Source: Tyto alba
Lineage: Eukaryota; Chordata; Aves; Strigiformes; Tytonidae
Direction: 5' to 3'
Assembly: GCF_018691265.1 (NCBI RefSeq)
Contig: NW_024881313.1
Span: forward strand, 4,580,501 to 4,644,500
Length of the DNA stretch: 64,000 nt
This document shows positions 50,782 through 63,500 of the stretch, one piece after another. A program made the translations under genes and the position numbers. Every line of letters begins with the position of its first letter. Positions within the stretch are counted from its first letter, which is position 1. The notes under the pieces were generated by a model. It saw only the letters and a program-made list of their open reading frames with translations, made no database searches and was not told where the DNA came from.

Positions 50782-52768
50782 AGATTGTAATATAGCTCGA
50801 GCAGCTGCTTCATCAGTGGGAGACTCTTTCCTCTACTCTGTTGCCTATCTTCACATAAATGATAGGTATTTGCTATTTTTGAGACCTTGATCTGTCAAAT
50901 CTGTCAGAAATTATTCAGTGGCTTCAAAAGACGGTGCATGTTAGAAGGCAGGATGAGGGAAATAAATGCTTGACAGATACAGAAAGGGGCATTTGTAGAC
51001 ATAGTCACACAGAGCAGTTGTACAGAGACAGTGCATCAATTGAAATTTTTATGGGAAAGCAAACAAATATTCTTCAAATTCTTCAGGGTGAGGAGCTGCA
51101 GTGTAACTGTCCTTAATGTCAGAAAGGAAGTCCAATACTGACCACTTCATTCTTTACCTGCAGCACAGCACTTACGTGAGTTTAGGGCTCTGATTATCCT
51201 AGTGTGGTTGCCCACTTTATCAGAACATTGTGTGCACAAACTTGGTTGCCATGGTGCCTTAGTTGTGGCCTTTTTTTTGCTTTTCTGTTGTTTTTTTACT
51301 GCATAATTTCACTTATTAATGGGGAACGATGAAAACAGAAGTGTCCTGTTTAAGTGGGATGTATTTTAAACAGAATGACTTTTTTGCTATTTGAGGTCAG
51401 ATTGTATTTTTTGTTTGTTTCTTTTTTAAAAAGCCCTGTCTTCAACTGATAAAATGTTCTCTTGAAGAGCTTAACATCTAGCTCAGTGAAGGTAGTTCCG
51501 GTTACACTCTGGAAACTATTTCAGTAGAAATGTTTATAATGGTAGCTAGTTGGTGACAAAGAACAGTGAATCGTAGCTGGAGAGCAGCCTGACTTACTGC
51601 AGAAACAAAATGGTCCACCACATGGAGGAAGAACAAGCTGTTTCACTTGGGCATGCTGTTTGTAAGAACACTGTACCTAGTTTAGCACATTTTATTTGAA
51701 AGTAGGCTGTTATCTGCAGCTGCATGTTTTAACAGGCCGAAGTTTGATGCATAGCACAGAAAATTTATAGGGGCTATGCTTCTTGATAAAATGAAAAATA
51801 GTGAGGAAACTGATGTGTTCATCAGTTTGGGCCAAATTTTCTTAGCAGTTCTGGCCATTAAATGTTGGGGATGAGGAGATTAAGGGTGCGTGAGTAACTC
51901 ATGTTAGAATTAGGCTTCTTTTAAGGAATAGAATATTTCACAGAGGTAATAAATAACACATGAAAAATTTGCTGGTTTTGTGCTTAGGAAATGTATAATG
52001 AAAGAACTGTGGTGTGTGCTTACTGACCTGTGGTAAAGACAAGACAGTTAATAGGAATAAAACTGGGAATAGTGTGTTTGTGTGTGTGAATCATTTTCAC
52101 ATTGTTTTTTACATGGTTCTTGACATCATTGTATATATGTAAAGTTTTATGTAGGAAACTAACTCAGAGTTTCTCAAATTAAGTAGAATTTTGCTTCAGA
52201 ATAGAAACGTAATAAAGTTCAGAGATTCAGAAGGCTTGATTTTATATGCCTATGTCTTTTAGATATTCAATTACATGAAAATCAGGAAGCACTGATAAAA
52301 ATTAGCTTAAGTTTGGAAAAGCTGATAAAAGCAGAGTTAACTTTAAGCAATAGTTTGTCAATAGTTGTATGCAAAGAGTAGTTTGACAAAACAGGAATTT
52401 TATTTAGTAATTCAGATTCAGTGAATTTTGTGGGGTGCAAAATTGCAGGAGGAGTTGATTGTTTCTTCATATGAAACTATAAAGAATGACATTTGTCATT
52501 TTTCTGTAAGTCTTGTGAATTATTTATCCACTAGTGTGCCTGAAAGATAACATGGCTTTATCTTCATCAGATGTTTGGGAATTAAGATGTCTGATCCTGT
52601 AATTACTGGGACTATAGGCTCACTTTTGCATAGACTTTGAGAGGTTCATCGTAACTGAAGTATTAAGCACATAAATTTACATCATCAGACCCATACTGGT
52701 AAGATAAACTACTTAAGGATTTTTTTTTTTTTAATAGTGATATTAAATCCAATGTTGTCTTGATTCAG
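50782..52768. other. HIBADH: Large intron, segment 11, up to exon 5 acceptor
   Basis: AT-rich intron. The last 50 bases contain a T13 tract (52720-52732) and then AATCCAATGTTGTCTTGATTCAG, a normal acceptor. No repeat was recognised. Confidence 0.7.
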
Positions 52769-52902
52769 GTGTTGGAGCTGCTCGAGCTGGAAACCTTACT
52801 TTCATGGTTGGTGGAGTGGAACAAGAATTTGATGCTGCCAAAGAGTTGCTGACATGCATGGGTTCTAATGTGGTCTACTGCGGAGAGGTCGGAACCGGAC
52901 AG
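52769..52902 (+). CDS. HIBADH: HIBADH exon (probably exon 5): end of NAD-binding domain
   Basis: This 134-bp coding exon starts after the acceptor ...TTGATTCAG and ends at CAG|GTAGTG. It enters in phase 1: the first two bases complete a glycine codon begun in the previous exon. It ends on a codon boundary and gives 44 full codons. The translation begins VGAARAGNLTFMVGG and ends VVYCGEVGTGQ. The conserved G-x-x-GA-x-x-G-x-L-T-x-MVGG segment marks the second half of the N-terminal Rossmann (6-phosphogluconate-dehydrogenase-like, NAD_binding_2) domain of beta-hydroxyacid dehydrogenases, next to the substrate loop. The reading frame is open throughout. Compared with the human protein from memory, only a few substitutions are visible, as expected for a functional orthologue. 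A 13-base T tract lies 36-48 bases upstream of the acceptor. Confidence 0.97.
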
Positions 52903-53472
52903 GTAGTGCTTCCTGAGGGGTTACTAGTTATCTCAGTCATATTTTTGTTGCTTTGTATTTCTTTAATGATGCCTACTCTGTTATTCCAGAAATAAATGCA
53001 TGATAATATCTTTGTACTTGTTTGCTTGTGTACTTGTCTTCAAGCATGTGTTTATAAAATAACCTCATGGCATTCTTCTCTAGCATGTTGTATAGCTTAG
53101 CACCAAAACATCTGACTTGGTGCTTCTTCACATTGGATTGTTGAGATGACATTTCTTAGAGGACACAGATTTTGATTCCTCTAAATTTACACTTACTGAA
53201 TATCCTGAAGGACAAAGAGCCCCCTACATGCCATATATACTAACTGAGGTACTGTACTAAGGAAAAAAAAGTATTTCCTAGTCTCTGAAGGAACCATAGG
53301 GCAGCTTTCTTTGACTTTGTACTATTATAGGTCTGTGCTTCCTGGTGCTACCTTTAGAAGAGAGCTGTCAGAACATACTTGATCATGCTGTCCCAGACCT
53401 AGTTAAAGAAGATTCCTACATGTCATGTCTATGAAAATGCAAAAACTAATTGACGGTTTAACTTATTTTCAG
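52903..53472 (+). other. HIBADH: HIBADH intron between exons 5 and 6 (570 bp)
   Basis: This is a short GT-AG intron in phase 0. It has a donor GTAGTG, a TTATTTTCAG acceptor, and ordinary AT-rich sequence between. I see no repeat or secondary gene in it. Its shortness contrasts with the intron of at least 52.8 kb immediately upstream. Confidence 0.95.
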
Positions 53473-53549
53473 GCTGCAAAGATCTGCAACAACATGCTCT
53501 TGGCCATCAGTATGATTGGAACTGCTGAGGCTATGAATCTTGGAATCAG
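53473..53549 (+). CDS. HIBADH: HIBADH exon (probably exon 6): catalytic lysine segment
   Basis: This 77-bp exon lies between acceptor TTATTTTCAG and donor ATCAG|GTTTGT. It enters in phase 0 and leaves two bases (AG) of a split arginine codon. The translation is AAKICNNMLLAISMIGTAEAMNLGI(R). Together with the preceding GTGQ it forms the GxGxxxKxxNN motif of the beta-hydroxyacid dehydrogenase family. The lysine codon at 53479-53481 is the family's catalytic lysine, and the Asn-Asn pair at 53488-53493 contributes to substrate binding. This begins the all-helical C-terminal domain (NAD_binding_11 type). All key residues are intact. The exon is separated from the previous one by only 570 bp. Confidence 0.97.
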
Positions 53550-56500
53550 GTTTGTTTGATTTTTGTATTAGATTGAAGCATTTATTCTGTGTTAACAGTT
53601 TTTGTGCTTTATGGTTAACTTTCGCTAAGACAATGATGATTAGATGGCATAGATAAACTTTAGCCAGAAGTTCTCTTATAAAGCCATTAACATGCTTAAG
53701 GGATTATTTAACTAAAGTAGGGCTCTTCAGAACAGAAATATTCGCTTGTATTTGCTGTATAGGTTGTTGCATTTGGCATCTGAAGTTAAGATTTTATTTG
53801 TTCTGCTGTCGTGCGATGTACAATAATGTTTGTCATGTATTATAAACATGCAGAGGTAGTATAGAGGTAACTTTTTTGTTTGTACTCTAAGCTAATGTAC
53901 AGTGTGTTCAGAGTATTATACTCCCATATAGCTCTTGTTGTCTTTATTTACTTTGTTAAATTGTTCCAAAATATCAGTGTGTATATCAAATTATGATCAA
54001 AGCATAAAAAAAAAAAAAAAAAACCAACCTACCTTTCTGTTTGACTTTACCACTGTAGTTTGTCCTAATTGTCAGAACTACTTTGTCAAAAAGCTGGAGT
54101 ATGCTCCACAACACTCTTGTCAATGCTAAGAGTACCATTTCTATTCTAGGAGGTGGTATGTTTGACTTGTAAGTGGCAGCATATTCAAACAAAATTATTT
54201 TCCCTTTCCAATCGTAACCTATTTATTTTGCTGCGGTCTTTGAGATTTTGTTTTGTTTTCCAATAGGGTATGTGCAAGTACCAGTTCAGTATCATAGTAT
54301 TTGAACCTTTCATAAATTCTTCTAGCCAAATCTAAACCATTTGTAAATTTATAGATAGAGAAGTCTATGTTTGAAGAGATTATCTTGCAATCGTGTATCT
54401 TTTAAGGGCTCCTCATGAATTATTTATCCGCACAGTAGCATCCTTAAAATTGGCCTGCTAAAACTACAGATACTGTAGATGCTTATCAAGTGGGCTTTAG
54501 ACTGTGTGTTCATGTGGATTTGATACACTATAAAAACAGCAAGAGGGCATCAAATGCTTAAATAAATAAAAAAGAACACCTACATATGCACACGTTCACG
54601 AGGCAATGTAATGGATTCACATTTCCTCTTAATTACCATATCAAGATGCAGTTGTTTTATTGAATTGCCCTTGTCTCAGATGTTAGACTATCTTGACCTA
54701 TTAAGTTGTCATGTTGTAATTGAGATAAAAGAGGAATTTGCTTTGCATCAGTGCTAATTGGTTTATCAATATCCCGTACCATTTACATTTTAAAATTGAG
54801 AGTCTGTAAGATACTGAAGCATGTCTGCATCAAGCCATAATAAAAACAGTAGCATTGTTTACAACTATTGTAATCCAGTGTAGTGTAAAGCTTTCATCAG
54901 GTTCTGTTTTAAGTCATGGTTCACTTAATAAAGCATATGCAACTGATTTTTCATTATGTTTTTATCTACATTTGTAGGAATGATTAGAGTTAAAATTGAA
55001 GATAAAATAAAATCAAGACGTTTGGAAGGCAGATATTCTGGGCATGTAAGCCCTGTGCAGAATGAGTTGATGTCTGCAGTAACTGTAGCTTGAAGGTGTT
55101 TAGAATTTTCGTTTTTCATTTCGTCCTTTTCCAGTTTAAGTTTTGGCTGAATTTGTATACACCATTTGTAAGCAAAAATCCAGTGTGAAGGTGACAATAT
55201 GCAAAACTTCGTACCCTACAATCATGATAATCAAGAGGGAACCGTACTTATTGTAGAAGTAACCTGCTGATTGTAAGCTGAATTATACAAATAGCAGAAT
55301 CTCATTTAGTCTGAAACTGCATGAGGTTTAAAACAGGGGCAGTAATTTAAAGCCTTATGAAGTAATTTAGAACCCTTGCATTGATTCTAATGTGCTGTAG
55401 TTTAAATTCTGGAGGAGATGACTTCTGCTTATAACTAGAATAAGAGCTTTCCACTTTTGGTGTGTACAAATTTCTTTTTATCAAGTCTAAAATTCACAGG
55501 ATATTCTGGCTGCCTAGTCTGGAGAGAGTAGAATGATGCGTATCTGGTGAAGAAAGTCTGACTCTGACCTAATAATGGTAAAGGACACTGGAAATCTAAA
55601 AAATTCATAATAGGAATTGTGGAGCTTAGGCGCATTCTTAACTTTTAGATAGAATATAAAATATCATTGTGTATATCTGCTACATCATTTAATTGAGTTT
55701 TATGGACTTTGGATAATTAATGATTCAAAATATTGCTGACTGAACTAGATGTAACTGAAAAGTCATATTACAGCACCTTCCAGAAACCAATATATACTCT
55801 GAGCTTATGTCTTCAAAACAGGGTGATATTAATTCTATTAATAAACCACTTCTTCTCTGATGTTTTTAATAAAACATGCAGCCTAGATTTTCATTTTCTG
55901 AAGCAAAGAATTGCTCTTTTATTCATTTCAGATTTTTAAATTACATCTGCTATTGTTTTATTTATTTTATATTTGAAATTATAGAAATTTTCCAAACTTC
56001 AACATAAGTAGCAAATAGAATGTGGTGAGAAGGAAACTGACAATAATGAGCAAAAATTCCACAATAAACTCTCAGAAAAATAGTCAATATTGCTATGTAA
56101 TTTCTGCTTTAACATCACCTTTGTTTACTAGTCCATTCTCACTGGAAGTGACTTGGTTTAGATTTGTAACTAATTTAAAAAAAAACATTCTGAGTTGTGA
56201 CCACTGAAATGTTTGTTTTGTTATGCTTTGTTTTTTTTCCATTAATTTCCTGATGCTTTATGAATGTTGCTACTAAAAGAAAGTGTGGCAGACATTCTGG
56301 AAATGAATTCATATTGCCATTTATATTGTTGTTTTTTTTTTTCCAGCACGATAGTGCAACTTGTCAGTAGAAAAATCTTGAGTAGATTTTGCTATACGGT
56401 TTTATGGATAATGTGCATGTTGCAAAACACTGTAGTGACTTACTGTGTCAAACCAACACACAAAATGTGTAATGTCAATGTAAACTTCACAAATGAGAAA

Positions 56501-59500
56501 TAAAAACATTAAGTGATCTAGCCAGAGACTATTTTTCTTTTTGCTGATCATCTCGGTGTCAGTAACTTTCTTTTACTGAGCCCTCAGTTCCAGTGAAACA
56601 GTGTCTAACACTAGCAAAATAAAGCTCAGAAATTAAATATTGCTGATACCTGGTTTGTGTTTAGGTCAGATGGAAGTTGCTGCCTGTGAAGTTTGCAGTC
56701 TCTTCAGAAGCTGCCTGCACAGCCTTGGGGAAAGGCTTATGTGGTGACACAAGACAGGGCAATATCCCTTAATATATTTGGGATATAAGGATCCAGGAGA
56801 GCAGTAAGGGCTCTATGGCAATAACCTCACTGCAAAATCACTTTCGTACTTCCAACAGCAGAAAAAGTCATCTCTATGAGGAGGGACTGCAGTGGCACCC
56901 AGATTTATGCCAAAAGCTGCATATACAGCTCTTCCCTAAGCAATTTTGCTGTATATGGATTTGTGCCTGATTTTTTAGATACATGAAGTGAAAAGATGGT
57001 AAAAGAACTTTGCCCACTGATGCTGAGTCCAAACACAGTTTCAGTCTCTACATCTGATTTCTGTGGGCGCCCCTGGGCTGTATATGGAAGGTATGAGCAG
57101 AAATGGGAGTCAACAGCTTAGAGAGGAGCGTATGCTGCAGGCTGAGGGATGGTTTGTCCTGGGCACATCCCCACTGCAAATTTTAGAAGAAGTGCCTTGA
57201 AAAATAATTACTCCAAGAGCACTGTGGCTCTGCTGTCTTCGGCATGGAGCTGTAGCTAAGTCTTTTGAAGGTTAGTAATGACACTTGAAAGCACTTACCT
57301 TGTTTAAAACGCCAATGGCAAAGTCATTTTTAGCTGTGATAGAAGGGTCCTAAGGTCCTGCTTGAATATTTTCTATTTCATACGGTATTTATCTGAAGCA
57401 CCTGGAGATGGGAAACTCTCAACATTTCAGCTACTTCAGTTGTTACACCTTAAAATGAAATCAGGACATACCTTTTTTGTGAGATGCCATTTCAATTTTT
57501 CTATCTGTTCCAGACTGAACTCTTGGAGGAGTGTATGAAAATTTCAGTATGTGGTTTTATCAAAGCTCAGCGAAACTTGAGTTTTGAACAGTGGCTCAAA
57601 GGGATCCTATTTTAACCATTTGTTTTGGTACGTGTGTCCGTTGCAGAGTTTCTGCTGTTCAGTTGATTAGGAATGTTACTGAAAAAGCATTGATTTGAGG
57701 GAAGCGATTGTTTTTGCTTTATTATAAGTACAGTTAATACACAGGCTTCTTTTCTGCTTATAAGGGAGAAGAACATTTTGGTAATTGTAAATTCACACGC
57801 GCATGCACAAGCTCTTGCCACATCCAATGGCAAGTTGTTACGGGGACTGGCAGACTGTCATCATTTTGATAGCTTGAGCCGTATATCTCTTGAACAGCGA
57901 TGGAGCTCTTATGCAGAGAGTATCATATGTTCCCAGCCAATTTACAGGGAAACAGCAATAACATTTTATCATGGTTGAGAGCCCAGTAGCTGCTTCCTAT
58001 TAAACTTGCCCTTTCAGATACCTGTCTTGGATTAATTTGTTGATTTCAAATGGAAACTCAGTCTTCTCCACTGAAGCATGACTTTCTAGGATAGACTCTC
58101 ACTGAATGACAATTACTGTATATTCTAGCTGGTTTCAGACCATTACAAGCTTTGGGCACTGTGGAAGACAGAGGACTTCTTCAGTAACTGATTTTAATAT
58201 ATGTCTAATTTTAGCTGTCAGTTATATATGCACCAGTGGATGAATCCTCAGAAAGATGAAATGCAAAGCACTTCTAACTTGCTCTTATTAATGATACACT
58301 TGCTGCAAAGGAGAAAAAAAAATAGGTTCAGGTCTCCTGAAGAGAATCTGCATGGTGTTTAAGAGCAATGAATTCTGAAGGATTTAAACTGACACTATCT
58401 TCCTCTTCTTTTCCTAGAGCAAAAGTATGGCAGATCTAGCACAGACAGTATTTTACATATCTGTATAATATGCACATATCTCTTAAAGTGTACTTAAACA
58501 GAGAGCTAGTTGGAACACTATGAGAAGAGCATTCTTTGGGAGGGTTATACGCATTTTGCGGTATACTCACAGCTGTAATTATGGGCCTCTGCATGCAGCT
58601 GGGTATGGCACAAGCCGGCACTACGATACTGATCTGGATGTAACAGTGACAAGGAAACAAACAAGCCAGGAGGTTTGTTTTAACCAAAAAAGCAACCTCT
58701 GTATTTGAAAGCTCAGGCTTTGTCTGCTCCCAATGCAAGTTTTTTGAATGACAACTATTAAAGCTGTTATTCAGAGTGGCTCTTGATGAAGACTTTGATG
58801 CACTATGCAGGATAAAAGTACAATTTGAATACTGTGAAAACATATTGGTGCTGGTAAACACTTTTGTTTTGTTTTTAGTAAATGCCATTAAAAGCATTCA
58901 GTTAAGTCAGAGGGTTGGAAAAAAATGGGAAGGAGAGTAAAGCTTGATCCCATTTAGGCCAGCAGGGGACTTGCTATTGAATTCCAGCGGCAGCTGCAGC
59001 AATTCATAAATAAGAGTGTACAGGAGTAGTGCTAAAAAGCTACCTTTGTGGTATAGAAAGTGATCTTGTTTTGCATTAGGAGGGCAGAATTGCAGGACAC
59101 GTGTGCTATTATGGGAACAGGAACCATGCTGCAGGGCCCACTCTCTTAAACATAGTTTTTCAAATCCTAAATGCCTGCTGGAATAAATAGACATAAATTT
59201 TAGCATCTATTGCACTGGTAATGAGCTTTTCCTATCTACGAATTAAAGCCCTGAGTGCTACAGCACTTGGAAGCAGTGTTAGGATCGCCATGGCTATGCA
59301 GATCTGCAGAAAGTCTGAGGTATGAGAGCTATTGTAGAGTGTTGACTTCTGTAAAAAGCCTTTATAGAAGGCTGTGATATATCCCTTTAAAAATCTCCTT
59401 GTCTCATCTTGGATTGTTACTGGAGATAATTCCCTTGCTTTCTTTTGTCATAACTGAACTTTTGTACAGAGCCAGATAAGCTGCTGCTGCTTGTCATTGG

Positions 59501-60385
59501 TATAAATGCAGTTGGTGTAAAATTACACTTGCAACTTAATATCAGCATAAATGTTAATTAATAAGAGGGTATATTTCCTATAATATTTAAGAACTTTCAG
59601 GGTCTACACTGAGCAGCAGTGTATGCCATCAGCTCCGTGATAGAACAAATTACATTTCTCCTTGGACAAGCTTTGTTTTATCACGATCAGTAACCTTATC
59701 AACAGTTGACCCAGAACTATAATACATGTTTGTGAGTAGATAACATATGTCACAGTGAGAGGCACACTTGCCTCATAAGCAGGAGTATATAGTGAAGATT
59801 TTATAATAGCAAAACAAAGAATATACAGATGTATACAATAGTAATACTTTTTGAGAAGTATAGCGGTTTTATTCACATTATTAGAGCAGGATTATTTGTA
59901 TTACCCTGCTTACATCGAAAATGCACTAGCGTTCATGTATAAACACATTGCACAGGTACTTTCACGCTGCCACAGTTGCTTGTGAATTTTTTGCTTTGTT
60001 CCATTTTAGAGAATATAGTTTTGATATGAAGAACCAGTATGTGACCTAGTAGGTAGCAGAACACAGAATGCCTTTCAGTAATTGAAATACAAGGGAACTA
60101 CTGTTCTCAGAGGATCTTTATTTTGCTTGCACTTCCAAAATTGCTAGGTGAAGGGGATTTGCTTAGTGCAAAAGGAAAAAAGCTCTGAAAACCTACTCCT
60201 TAAATGGTGTATTGATGCTCTTTAATTTAGGATACAGCATCTCTACCCCCAATATCAATACTCTGTCATTTTTCATGACTTACAATAAAGGGAGAGAAAT
60301 GATGTTAGAGTCCTAAGATGTAAAACAAGTCACCCATGTCTTGTGCATGTTGACATTAACACTTCTCTTCCTTGACCTTTGACAG
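53550..60385 (+). other. HIBADH: HIBADH intron between exons 6 and 7 (6.8 kb)
   Basis: This is a phase-2 GT-AG intron. It holds an A18 tract at 54006-54023. Several stretches look less diverged than plain intron: about 54540-54920, 57770-58000, 58500-58700 and 58940-59560. They are rich in TAAT, ATAAA and E-box-like words and retain scattered CpGs. The region 56650-57250 is slightly more GC-rich with no feature I can name. No interspersed repeat was recognised with confidence. Open frames here, including one of 153 codons on the minus strand at 58436-58897, show no recognisable protein family. Confidence 0.85.
54006..54023 (+). repeat. Poly-A tract (18 A)
   Basis: Uninterrupted A run in intron 6. 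No retrotransposed body is recognised next to it. Confidence 0.95.
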
Positions 60386-60542
60386 ATTAGGCCTTGACCC
60401 AAAACTGCTGGCCAAAATCCTAAATATGAGCTCAGGTCGCTGTTGGTCAAGCGACACGTACAACCCTGTTCCTGGAGTGATGGAAGGAGTACCATCTGCT
60501 AATAATTATCAAGGTGGCTTTGGAACAACACTCATGGCTAAG
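60386..60542 (+). CDS. HIBADH: HIBADH exon (probably exon 7): C-terminal helical domain
   Basis: This 157-bp exon begins after the acceptor CTTTGACAG. Its first base completes the arginine codon (AG+A) left by the previous exon. It then encodes 52 codons from [20 protein letters not shown] to [10 protein letters not shown] and ends at AAG|GTACAC. The [13 protein letters not shown] and NYQGGF segments are hallmarks of animal HIBADH and lie in the dimer/substrate-facing helical domain. The frame is open with no damage. Reading past the donor meets a stop after six codons, which supports the splice call. The terminal exon that should follow (starting with the DLGLAQ-type segment) was not found before position 64000. 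Confidence 0.97.
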
Positions 60543-63500
60543 GTACACAACGCTGGCATGTAAAGTACATACAGTTGCTTCTCTCTTGGCTTCTAGCAAA
60601 TATTCTTAGTGAAAATTTATGATTAAAGGGAAATATGTGTGCATGAACAGAGGGGAACCCAACCTTTTACTGTAGCTCTGAATTAATGAGTTGTGTAGGG
60701 GGGCTTTCCTTAGTCCCCAGCCTCTTTCTAGCTACTATTACTGCTGAGCCACTCAGTGAGATTATATGCACTGTCTTTTTGAGTTCTGCCTTAATCCAGG
60801 AGTCCTGATGGACTTGTATGTACAGCAAGCATTCAGCAAGCCATTTAGGTGCCTCTTTCATGACTGCTCTAAAATTTAGGTGCCTAAGCTCAAGAGAGCA
60901 ATTTTGGGAAATTCAGGTGACCTAATTAGATGCAGGTAGTGGCATAAGCATCTAGGATTTTGGGCCCAATCTCTTCCAGATACCTTAAACTGTGCTACTG
61001 GATGTGCTCTCTAGCATGCCCTTCCTTGCTAAGCCAACTGCAAATGTGCTTGTCTTTCTGCCTAAGGCCATTTGGAATGCAGAAAGCAGACAAGTTTAAA
61101 CCCACACCCCCGCAGACTGATTTTCTGCAGGTATCTGCACCATGCTGTGAGCTGTCCTGAACTGTCATTGCTGGTGGCAGAACTAGTGTTTCTTGTGAGT
61201 AATAACCTAGTAATCTAAATTACTTGTCCACAAAGTAGGAGATCTGGGGTTTAGGTCCCTCTCAGCACGAGGAAGTTGTAACCTACAGTTATCCCATCCC
61301 AGGAGAGGGCACTTACTGCCATGCTCTTGGCTGTTCTAGGAAAAGCACTGTTCTGAGTCACTCTGTGGTCAGGAAAGCAAAGGCCAGAGGAAAGTAGGCA
61401 AGGAGGTCAGGGCTGGCTCAGCATCCCACTGATGAGGACACACAGTTGGAGGAAGGAGCCGTAGAACTCTGACTCTTGAACTACTTCTGCATTTAGCACA
61501 ACAATTGCCTAAGGTAAATTATAAAACCAGCCCTGGAAGAGATCTCTCATCTAAATATGTAAGTGCAGGAAATATTTTCACACTGAATTCAGTGGGGATA
61601 CTGTCCTGAGGGAAGCATTTGAGTTCATACAGGACAGGTTTTAGGCATACCAATTTATGAGTGCTCCCAACTGGTTAGGCATTCTGGGCATTTTCAACTT
61701 TTCCACGTACAGTTGAAATTAAGCACTTAAAACTAAAACAACATTCTGAGAGCCAGTGATCAAACTCAGATACTGCCATGCAAATCTCCACAGTGCTGGA
61801 GTTCCTGTATGTAATACGTGCTTACTGATACTGTTTCTGTTGTTTTGCAGTTGATTCATGTCAATTGGTATGTTTGCACGTTCAGTGGAATTAGCCAAAT
61901 TCTGTCCAGTGTGGGTCCAAGAGTGTTTTGCATGTGGTAGCACCAAAAAATTTTGCTAGTGCTGCTTGGCCTGCAACATTTTATGTTTATGGATCAACAA
62001 CCAGGAGCTTTCATTTCTTTGAGGGATGTGCTAAAATATTGGAAAACAACAGTTTTTACGTCATGTTCACGTCATTGAACATAGGGGACAATAAAGTGTT
62101 ATTTAAATTATTGATTTGTGAAATGTGTTAGGTTATTGTTTGGAGTTTGCCAGGGCTATCGATTAGAGATAAGCAACCTGATCTTGGCCCTGCCTCAAAA
62201 CTCATTTCCATCTTGTGTGCTGTTTTCAGAATCTGTTCTGCCTGTTGTGCCCTGTTTCACACTGCAGTCTCTCTTCTCATGAGTCGTAATTCTTAGTCTT
62301 GTCCAGAATAAGCTCATAGTATAAATGGGATGGGGGACACATATTTCCTTCACTCCCTTTTAGATTTCTTTAAGGATTTTTTTACTTTTGGTCTGCTTCT
62401 AAGAGAGACCTTCATCTCCTCTGTAAGCTGCCTTGAAAGATCATCCTTTCATTGGAGGAATAGCAGCCTGGCTTGTGCCTGTTGAAACTGCCAGCTTTCA
62501 GTTATAAAGCATCGGTGATAACTAATAGAAATGTTCCTCAGAGAGGTTTGTCATTGCTGTTCACCTCTTCTGACTATGCCTCTCCCCCCAGTCCTGAAGA
62601 ATGCCTTCTTTAGGCTGGAATCCTCAATAAGAAGGGAAGACACTAAACTCCTCCCTTGTCTCTGAAAAATGCTATTGTTATTCTATATAGATAGAAGATT
62701 ACCTGAATGAGTAATAAGCCAAAACAGATGATCATGTTCAGGATATTATGTGGTGCAGTGGTGACCTCTTTTAAGACACTGCTCCTTAGTTTGTGGAAAG
62801 ACTTTTGCTACTATCCATTTCATCCTGGTATGTGACATATCATGCAGTTTGTGAATTGTTTGAGTCGAGGACTTTTTTTCTGGGAAATACAGAGCATGCT
62901 TTTGCCACTTAAGAAAAAACAAAAACTATATTCAAAGAAGAAAGAGGTAGGTACAACCATGAGGTTGAGAAGAATATACTGCACAATGGAAATATCGTAA
63001 GAGTGACACAGTAGCGCAGTCACTAAACACAGTTACTAAACTTCGAGTTACTGCTCACATATCAGATATGGTAGAAGTCAAAGGCTTTCTTAAAAATATT
63101 TTGTCAGCAATAGATCTCTCAAAGCCAGAGGATCCTTATTTTAAGTGTTTGGAACAGAGAAGTTTGTCAGACACCTCTGAAAAGCTCTTCAGTCTTGAAA
63201 TCTTGATATCGACACATAGATTTTAGTCAATTTAATGTGAAACCTGCTCGAAAGATTTTGCATTTAAAAAATCTAATTTACTTCCCCTTGCCATCTTTGT
63301 GTCCGAGGCATCGCAGGTCAGAAGTTCTGTCTTTCATTCACAGCAAGTTGCTAATTAAATGTCTTCTTTGAATCCTGAGAAGAGCTAGCTTTATATCATA
63401 TTATTCTTGACTCATGTCAAGACAGCCTCTGAGCTTTATTCCAAATGGCAGTTTCATTTATGTCGACTGCAAAATAAATGTAAAGAAACAGGTGTTTCCA

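Noticed and set aside
58436..58897. 153-codon open frame on the minus strand, the longest in the window
   Set aside because: No recognisable domain. Ser/Asn/Cys/His-rich low-information composition, no splice context, antisense inside a HIBADH intron. Expected by chance over 64 kb.
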